Shown here piece after piece: positions 6,630-9,860 of a stretch of DNA of 9,860 nucleotides. How positions within the stretch are numbered: position 1 is the stretch's first letter; every line of letters starts with the position of its first letter. The stretch is from contig JAHFLI010000031.1 in assembly GCA_023255615.1 (NCBI GenBank), positions 1 through 9,860 on the forward strand. The letters run 5' to 3'. The notes beneath the pieces are model-generated. The model did not search any database and was not told the DNA's origin. It saw only the letters and a list, made by a program, of their open reading frames with translations. Source of the stretch: Candidatus Woesearchaeota archaeon. GTDB taxonomy: Archaea > Nanobdellota > Nanobdellia > Woesearchaeales > JACQSR01. Both the position numbers and the translations under genes were made by a program.

Positions 6630-7438
6630 TTTCCCATGAATAAATTTTCTTTTCCCATTTTTTCTATCGATGATTCCGTCCAAACGGTCAATCGCCCAGG
6701 ATGACAACCCGGAGCGAGTAATTCTGCGTTCAAATTTTTGACTTCGACGATATCAACACCAGGAATATTTCGTGCGGCATTGAAGAGAGCGCATGGCTGT
6801 GAGACGACGACTAATGGACCAACTCGTTTCTTGTATTTTCGTCCCCGTGATTTTCCGACACCTGCACGGATTGTTTTGACCGATGCACGCGACAATTCGT
6901 GTTGGAGTCCAATCTTTTCGAACAAGGATAACACATCTTTTGTTTTTTGTAATAACTCAACTTTGTTTTCAATGATTAATGGATAGTGAGCAGGAACGCT
7001 GTGATTTCTTTTTTGAACATATTCTTTTAACATCGTGGCAGAAATTGCGCTTCTGATTGCCTTTCGTCGTTCTTTCTTGTTAATTTTTAATGACCAGATT
7101 CTGACTGCTTTTGGTGGATGAGCTTTTCTTCCTTTGACGGTTCCCGGAGCAAATGCACCAACCCAATTCATTCTCGTTCCACTTCTCGACATGACTTTTC
7201 TCGGGACTCGTGAAATTCCGATTCCATATGATCCACGATAATCTCGTCTTCTTCTCGAGACTTCAGCGGATGCTCTCATTCCTGCAGTAGGTTTTGCACC
7301 GTAGGGCTGTCGATTATTGCTTTGGACGACAAGGACTGCTCGTGAAATCAAATCAACGCGAACTTCTTCAGAGAACTGTGTAGGTAAATCAATCTTCTTT
7401 GTTGATTTTCCCTCGATAGATAACACATCTGCTTTCAT
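6626..7438 (-). CDS. rpl4: 50S ribosomal protein uL4 (L4)
   Basis: uL4 binds 23S rRNA, and its long loop lines the exit tunnel constriction. The 270-residue product has the loop region QPYGAKPTAGMRASAEVSRR, then DYRGSYGIGISRVPRKVMSR and GAFAPGTVKGRKAHPPKA, all typical of archaeal L4, and the C-terminal VDIVEVKNLNAELLAPGCHP followed by GRLTVWTESSIEKM. The ATG follows the uL3 stop with no gap, with a GGGG sequence a few bases upstream. In Escherichia coli the L4 protein represses its own operon through the leader; whether this occurs in archaea is not known to me. Confidence 0.97.
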   Translation of the reverse strand: MKADVLSIEGKSTKKIDLPTQFSEEVRVDLISRAVLVVQSNNRQPYGAKPTAGMRASAEVSRRRRDYRGSYGIGISRVPRKVMSRSGTRMNWVGAFAPGTVKGRKAHPPKAVRIWSLKINKKERRKAIRSAISATMLKEYVQKRNHSVPAHYPLIIENKVELLQKTKDVLSLFEKIGLQHELSRASVKTIRAGVGKSRGRKYKKRVGPLVVVSQPCALFNAARNIPGVDIVEVKNLNAELLAPGCHPGRLTVWTESSIEKMGKENLFMGK

Positions 7439-8410
7439 TTAGTTCCCCTGTTTTGAATCGACGCTAATATATTGGAGCTGAGGAGCTTGAGTTGGGATAC
7501 CTTTGTTTGGTCTCGTTGCAACATTGAACCGGATGAGTCGTTTCTTTGATCCACCGACGCTGCCTTTGAGCAACACATAAGTATTTCTGACTTCACCATA
7601 ATTAATAAATCCACCTTTTGGAGTAATTGCCTCTTCTTTTTTGCCGATTTTCACCACCCATTTGTTCCATTCAGTTCGTAAATGAAATCCCATTTGACCA
7701 GCATGAGCAACACGGTACATGACTTTTCCTTGACCACACCATGGCCCTAATGTTCCTGGTCCCCTCTTTGTTTTTTCCGATTTATGTTGTCGAATAGAAA
7801 CTCCGAATCGTTTAACTGGTCCTTGGAAACCTTTTCCTTTCGTGATTGAATGAACATCAACTTGATCTCCTTCTTTAAAGACATCGCTAAGAGTAATTTC
7901 TTTGCCGAGAAGATTTTTTGCATATGCTAATTTCTCTTCTTTTTTTCCACCAAGAGCAACTTCAGAAATAAATGGTTTTTTTTGTCCGATACCAGTTAAT
8001 TTTGGTTGAGTATAGACAAGAAGTCTCACTTCGTCATAGCGATCACTTTCTTTGCCGTGTGTTTTTTTGGGAAGAACAAGAGTTCGACCAAGTTCTTTAT
8101 CAGCGTTTGGTGAAATCAATTGAGAAGAAAGAGACCATCCGTATGGCGTATGTTTATAGAAACTAATGCCGAACACCTTCATCGGTGGGCATTCGACAAC
8201 AGTGACGGGAATGGAAATCGCCTCTCCTTTAGTGATCGATGTTGGCCGGTTATTGGTTGCAATGACGTGCGTCATGCCCGCCTTAAAACCAGCAAATCCC
8301 AATGGTTTGAGTTGAAGCACCTTAGCCCACGATCTAACTCTAATTCCTTTGGCTCTCACTCGAGGCCAATATTGCATAGACCCTCGTCGCGGTGATCTGG
8401 TTGTTGGCAT
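7439..8410 (-). CDS. rpl3: 50S ribosomal protein uL3 (L3), first gene of operon
   Basis: uL3 is an early assembly protein whose central extension reaches the peptidyl transferase centre. The 323-residue product opens MPTTRSPRRGSMQYWPRVRA, as in archaeal L3, and contains LGFAGFKAGMTHV, SITKGKGFQGPVKRFGVSIR and LGPWCGQGKVMYRVAHAGQM followed by GFHLRTEWNKWVVKIG, then GSVGGSKKRLIRFNVATRPN. Length is close to the family norm of about 330-340. It is the first gene of the operon, preceded by a leader of about 110-150 bases; only a weak purine-rich sequence (GAGAGA) precedes the ATG. Confidence 0.97.
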   Translation of the reverse strand: MPTTRSPRRGSMQYWPRVRAKGIRVRSWAKVLQLKPLGFAGFKAGMTHVIATNNRPTSITKGEAISIPVTVVECPPMKVFGISFYKHTPYGWSLSSQLISPNADKELGRTLVLPKKTHGKESDRYDEVRLLVYTQPKLTGIGQKKPFISEVALGGKKEEKLAYAKNLLGKEITLSDVFKEGDQVDVHSITKGKGFQGPVKRFGVSIRQHKSEKTKRGPGTLGPWCGQGKVMYRVAHAGQMGFHLRTEWNKWVVKIGKKEEAITPKGGFINYGEVRNTYVLLKGSVGGSKKRLIRFNVATRPNKGIPTQAPQLQYISVDSKQGN

Positions 8411-8472
8411 AGTATGCTCTCTCTTTTGATTGCCACTGTAAAAAGCCTTTTCGTGAAATCCTTCTCAGAGAA

Positions 8473-8490
8473 ACAGTTATTGCAAACTGT
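8473..8490 (-). promoter_or_regulatory. Leader hairpin 2 of the ribosomal operon
   Basis: A perfect 6-bp inverted repeat (ACAGTT/AACTGT) with a 6-base loop lies in the uL3 leader about 63 bases before the ATG. It is one base from the next hairpin at 8492-8510, so the two could stack in the leader RNA. A regulatory function is inferred from its position only. Confidence 0.5.
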
Positions 8491-8491
8491 A

Positions 8492-8510
8492 CTGAAAAAC
8501 TTCTTTTCAG
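8492..8510 (-). promoter_or_regulatory. Leader hairpin 1 of the ribosomal operon
   Basis: A perfect 7-bp inverted repeat (CTGAAAA/TTTTCAG) with a 5-base loop lies in the uL3 leader. If transcription starts about 25 bases from the TATA box at 8540-8547, this hairpin is close to the 5' end of that transcript. It is not followed by a T-run, so it does not look like a terminator. Confidence 0.5.
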
Positions 8511-8539
8511 GCTCGTTTGTTGTGTAAATACAATATCCG

Positions 8540-8547
8540 TATTTAAA
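8540..8547 (-). promoter_or_regulatory. Proximal TATA box for the ribosomal operon
   Basis: TTTAAATA on the minus strand is a typical archaeal TATA box. Transcription would begin near 8518, giving a leader of roughly 108 bases before the uL3 ATG. It lies downstream of a second TATA box at 8582-8589; which one is used cannot be decided from sequence. Confidence 0.6.
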
Positions 8548-8581
8548 CGTTCAGTGGAACTATTGAGGAGAAGCCAACCGA

Positions 8582-8589
8582 TTTATAAA
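8582..8589 (-). promoter_or_regulatory. Distal TATA box for the ribosomal operon
   Basis: TTTATAAA lies about 31 bases beyond the tRNA 3' end. Transcription would start near 8560, giving a leader of about 150 bases. The same octamer serves the unrecognised gene at 9831-9838, supporting its use as a promoter in this genome. Confidence 0.6.
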
Positions 8590-8612
8590 GGTTGTGGTGA
8601 ATACAGAGGAGG

Positions 8613-8617
8613 AAAAA
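8613..8617 (-). terminator. T-tract behind the tRNA
   Basis: A run of five T on the minus strand begins three bases after the discriminator base. Archaeal RNA polymerase commonly stops at such T-runs without a hairpin. It would separate the tRNA transcript from the ribosomal operon, although readthrough is possible. Confidence 0.5.
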
Positions 8618-8619
8618 TA

Positions 8620-8843
8620 CGCCAGCGCCGGGAATTCCAACCAACGGTTTCGCCCGTTGACAACGAAGGAGTATCTCATTATACTCGATATCCCGAAGAT
8701 AGAGAAATTCGTGGAATCGGAGATTCCACATAATTAAGGTGTGCATCGAACTTTGTCGTGCACCGAAAAGCTTTTGAACCCGGACGTCCTCACGGACACT
8801 AGGTTCTTAGACTAGCGGCTTAACCTGATTAGCCAACGCTGGC
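8620..8843 (-). tRNA. Class II tRNA (Leu/Ser type) with intron in the T-loop
   Basis: The gene has two exons, 8843-8773 (71 bases) and 8633-8620 (14 bases); joined they give 85 bases. All arms form: a perfect 7-bp acceptor stem (GCCAGCG/CGCTGGC), T8, a 4-bp D-stem (GGCT/AGCC) with G18-G19, an anticodon stem CTAG/CTAG with a T·C mismatch at 31-39, a long variable arm (GTCC/GGAC, loop GTGA), and a T-stem CCGGG/CCCGG with loop TTCAAAT. CCA is not encoded. The long variable arm limits the identity to Leu or Ser. In the 7-base loop register the anticodon reads AAG (Leu, CUU), but the discriminator G73 is the archaeal Ser type, so identity is open. The promoter is at 8870-8877. Standard tRNA finders may miss it because of the insert. 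Confidence 0.82.
8634..8772 (-). other. 139-base tRNA intron at position 59/60 with bulge-helix-bulge junctions
   Basis: The insert divides the T-loop. At the junctions the T-stem (CCGGG/CCCGG) is followed by a 4-bp helix TTCA/TGGA (one G·U pair), with 3-base bulges AAA and ATT. This is the form cut by archaeal tRNA-splicing endonuclease. Cutting after the second base of each bulge leaves TTCAAAT, a standard 7-base T-loop. The inner helix beyond the bulges is weak. The intron itself holds four hairpins: 8741-8763 (GTGCA/TGCAC plus CGA/TCG), 8711-8729 (8 bp, GTGGAATC/GATTCCAC), 8669-8686 (6 bp) and 8642-8659 (6 bp, loop GCGAAA). I see no homing endonuclease gene and no clear C/D or H/ACA boxes. 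Introns at 59/60 are known mainly from Thermoproteales. Confidence 0.7.
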
Positions 8844-9046
8844 GTGTTTTTTATTTTGTTTTTCTTGTTAATATATTCTTTTAAGAAAATTCTGAAAATA
8901 GAACATAAAATCCGGAAATAGATTGTGGAAGGATAATCATCTTTTGCTTTCTTTATATAAATCCTAAAAGATTTTCTACTCTATCGGAAAAATCAAACTC
9001 AGATAATGAACTCAAGAATAATTACTTAAATTATTTTCCTTTGAAA
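8844..9046. other. AT-rich spacer between the unrecognised gene and the tRNA
   Basis: No protein gene is supported in these 203 bases. They contain the tRNA TATA box (8870-8877) and a second TATA-like octamer at 8952-8961 without an obvious gene behind it. On the minus strand a T-rich stretch near 8986-8996 follows the stop of the upstream gene and might end its transcript. Confidence 0.6.
8870..8877 (-). promoter_or_regulatory. TATA box of the tRNA gene
   Basis: AATATATT, preceded by an A-rich AAAAG that could act as the TFB recognition element, lies about 30 bases before the first tRNA base. The spacing is right for a transcript starting a few bases before the mature 5' end, which RNase P would then trim. 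Confidence 0.6.
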
Positions 9047-9808
9047 CTATTTTTTCGCGTCGCCTTCGGCGATTTTGAGGACTACCCGACCAACCTCACC
9101 CGAGCCAGCCAGGCGATCGTCATCTGAACCCAGAACCAAGTACCTGCCCACATCCAGTCTGGAAAGACCCCCTTCTCGAGTAGATACTGTTCTTTCTCCC
9201 TTTTCATTAAAAATTGGAACTCCTCGTTCATCTGTTCCTGAAAAGCTTTTTTCGTTATTGGTATGAGCAAATTCTGCAACAGGAAATACCTGTGGGTCTT
9301 CACCAAGAACAAAGACCAATCCATATGCTGATCGTTTATCTGCTTTTACTGATAATCCTCGCAATGAAATTACTGCAGGATTTTCTGGTGTTGGTGTGAT
9401 TCCTCTATCCCTCACTTGAGAGAATAAGTTTTTTGCGATGTAATCATTTGGTCCATATGAATCGCCGTCCGTTCTCAGAACTAAACCAGAATCAACATAG
9501 ACTCCTCTAAATTTTGAATGATATCCTTCCACCATACGTTCTAGTCTTTCTTCCTCACGTATTGCATGTTCTAATTCTCCAGGAAGTGCTAACGAAGAAG
9601 ATGCGAGTGCGACGGCTGCAAATGGATTTGAACCTTTAACGACACCATCTTCGAAAGAAAGAACATCTAATGTTTGTAATGCTTTGCCTCTATAATCTCT
9701 TCCTATTCTTTCTTTATATTCTGCGACTGCTTCAGAGTCGGCTGCAAAAGCAATGACTGGAAAGTGTATTCCTTCTGGAACCAGTAACGTTGGTTGGACT
9801 ATTTTCAT
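9047..9808 (-). CDS. Unrecognised soluble protein, probably from a leaderless mRNA
   Basis: I do not recognise the family. The 253-residue product begins MKIVQPTLLVPEGIHFPVIA and lacks cysteine and tryptophan. No signal peptide, membrane helix or catalytic motif is evident. There is a charged helical stretch near residues 75-95 (ELEHAIREEERLERMVEGYH) and a C-terminal half rich in short strands and glycine turns (KADKRSAYGLVFVLGEDPQV; LDVGRYLVLGSDDDRLAGSG). A first in-frame ATG lies at 9826 and would add MIFLLF. The TATA box at 9831-9838 is about 27 bases from the ATG at 9808, so transcription should begin at or near this second ATG, leaving out the first. The 3' part is richer in G+C than the 5' part. 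It stands alone, followed by the tRNA. Confidence 0.75.
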   Translation of the reverse strand: MKIVQPTLLVPEGIHFPVIAFAADSEAVAEYKERIGRDYRGKALQTLDVLSFEDGVVKGSNPFAAVALASSSLALPGELEHAIREEERLERMVEGYHSKFRGVYVDSGLVLRTDGDSYGPNDYIAKNLFSQVRDRGITPTPENPAVISLRGLSVKADKRSAYGLVFVLGEDPQVFPVAEFAHTNNEKSFSGTDERGVPIFNEKGERTVSTREGGLSRLDVGRYLVLGSDDDRLAGSGEVGRVVLKIAEGDAKK

Positions 9809-9830
9809 GAAGAGAAGGAAAATCATTGAG

Positions 9831-9838
9831 TTTATAAA
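9831..9838 (-). promoter_or_regulatory. TATA box of the unrecognised gene
   Basis: TTTATAAA lies about 27 bases from the ATG at 9808. The distance fits a transcript that starts at the ATG, which is common in archaea. It is identical to the octamer at 8582-8589. Confidence 0.6.
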
Positions 9839-9860
9839 TGTTTCGTTACTATGTAGTAAT

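Noticed and set aside
6630..6707. Longer uL23 start at 6707
   Set aside because: The added 26 residues lie in the uL4 coding sequence and do not match uL23; the ATGA overlap at 6629 gives normal length.
8543..8746. 67-residue open frame on the minus strand (MHTLIMWNLRFHEFL...)
   Set aside because: It runs through the tRNA intron, the 3' exon and the operon promoters; its start lies in intron hairpins and the product resembles no family.
8634..8772. Insert as a mobile element or group I intron
   Set aside because: It is only 139 bases, has no open frame of its own, no terminal repeats and no target duplication; the junctions fit a bulge-helix-bulge intron better.
8790..8843. tRNA on the plus strand (an arm with a CTT anticodon can be drawn)
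   Set aside because: The plus strand has no matching T-loop or D-loop, whereas the minus strand shows T8, G18-G19, the TTCAA T-loop and a perfect acceptor stem.
8844..8950. Possible C/D box RNA (ATGATTA resembles a C box)
   Set aside because: No D box (CTGA) on the same strand and no C'/D' pair at suitable distances.
9082..9324. 80-residue open frame on the minus strand in another frame of the unrecognised gene
   Set aside because: The longer frame has a promoter at a suitable distance and a more natural protein composition; this one has no promoter or ribosome-binding site that I can see.

Overview
The window is archaeal. Almost all of it (1-8410, minus strand) is the start of the large archaeal ribosomal protein superoperon, with the archaeal/eukaryotic gene set and order: uL3, uL4, uL23, uL2, uS19, uL22, uS3, uL29, aIF1/SUI1, RNase P subunit Rpp29, uS17, uL14, uL24, eS4, uL5, uS14, uS8, uL6. 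Position 1 cuts into uL6, so the operon continues outside the window. eS4, the archaeal SUI1 and Rpp29 insertions, TATA-type promoters, and GGTGA/GGAGG ribosome-binding sites all exclude Bacteria. Base composition is moderately AT-rich. The compact genes and the style of the ribosomal proteins suggest a DPANN-type archaeon (Woesearchaeota-like), but this is only an impression.

Layout, read in the direction of transcription (right to left). At the right end is an unrecognised protein gene (9047-9808) whose TATA box lies so close to its second ATG that the transcript is probably leaderless. Next comes a 203-base AT-rich spacer (8844-9046) with the tRNA promoter. Then comes a class II tRNA gene (8620-8843) that looks uninterrupted only once a 139-base insert in the T-loop is removed. 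The exon/intron junctions fit a bulge-helix-bulge motif and restore a standard 7-base T-loop, so I read it as a non-canonical intron at position 59/60. A T-tract ends the tRNA. Two TATA boxes and a 5' leader with two adjacent perfect hairpins (8473-8510) precede uL3.

The operon is very tightly packed. Most neighbours overlap by 4 bases (ATGA) or lie 0-4 bases apart, and three pairs overlap by 14, 14 and 35 bases. Translational coupling is therefore likely, and several Shine-Dalgarno sequences contain or touch the upstream stop codon. The products assemble both ribosomal subunits. aIF1 selects start codons on the small subunit, and Rpp29 is a protein of RNase P, which trims the 5' ends of tRNAs. 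The operon thus couples ribosome building with initiation and tRNA maturation.

The most notable item is the tRNA gene: an intron at an unusual site, an intron made of four consecutive hairpins, and an anticodon loop that does not give a clear identity. The rest is a well-conserved housekeeping operon; I see no defence, mobile or CRISPR system.
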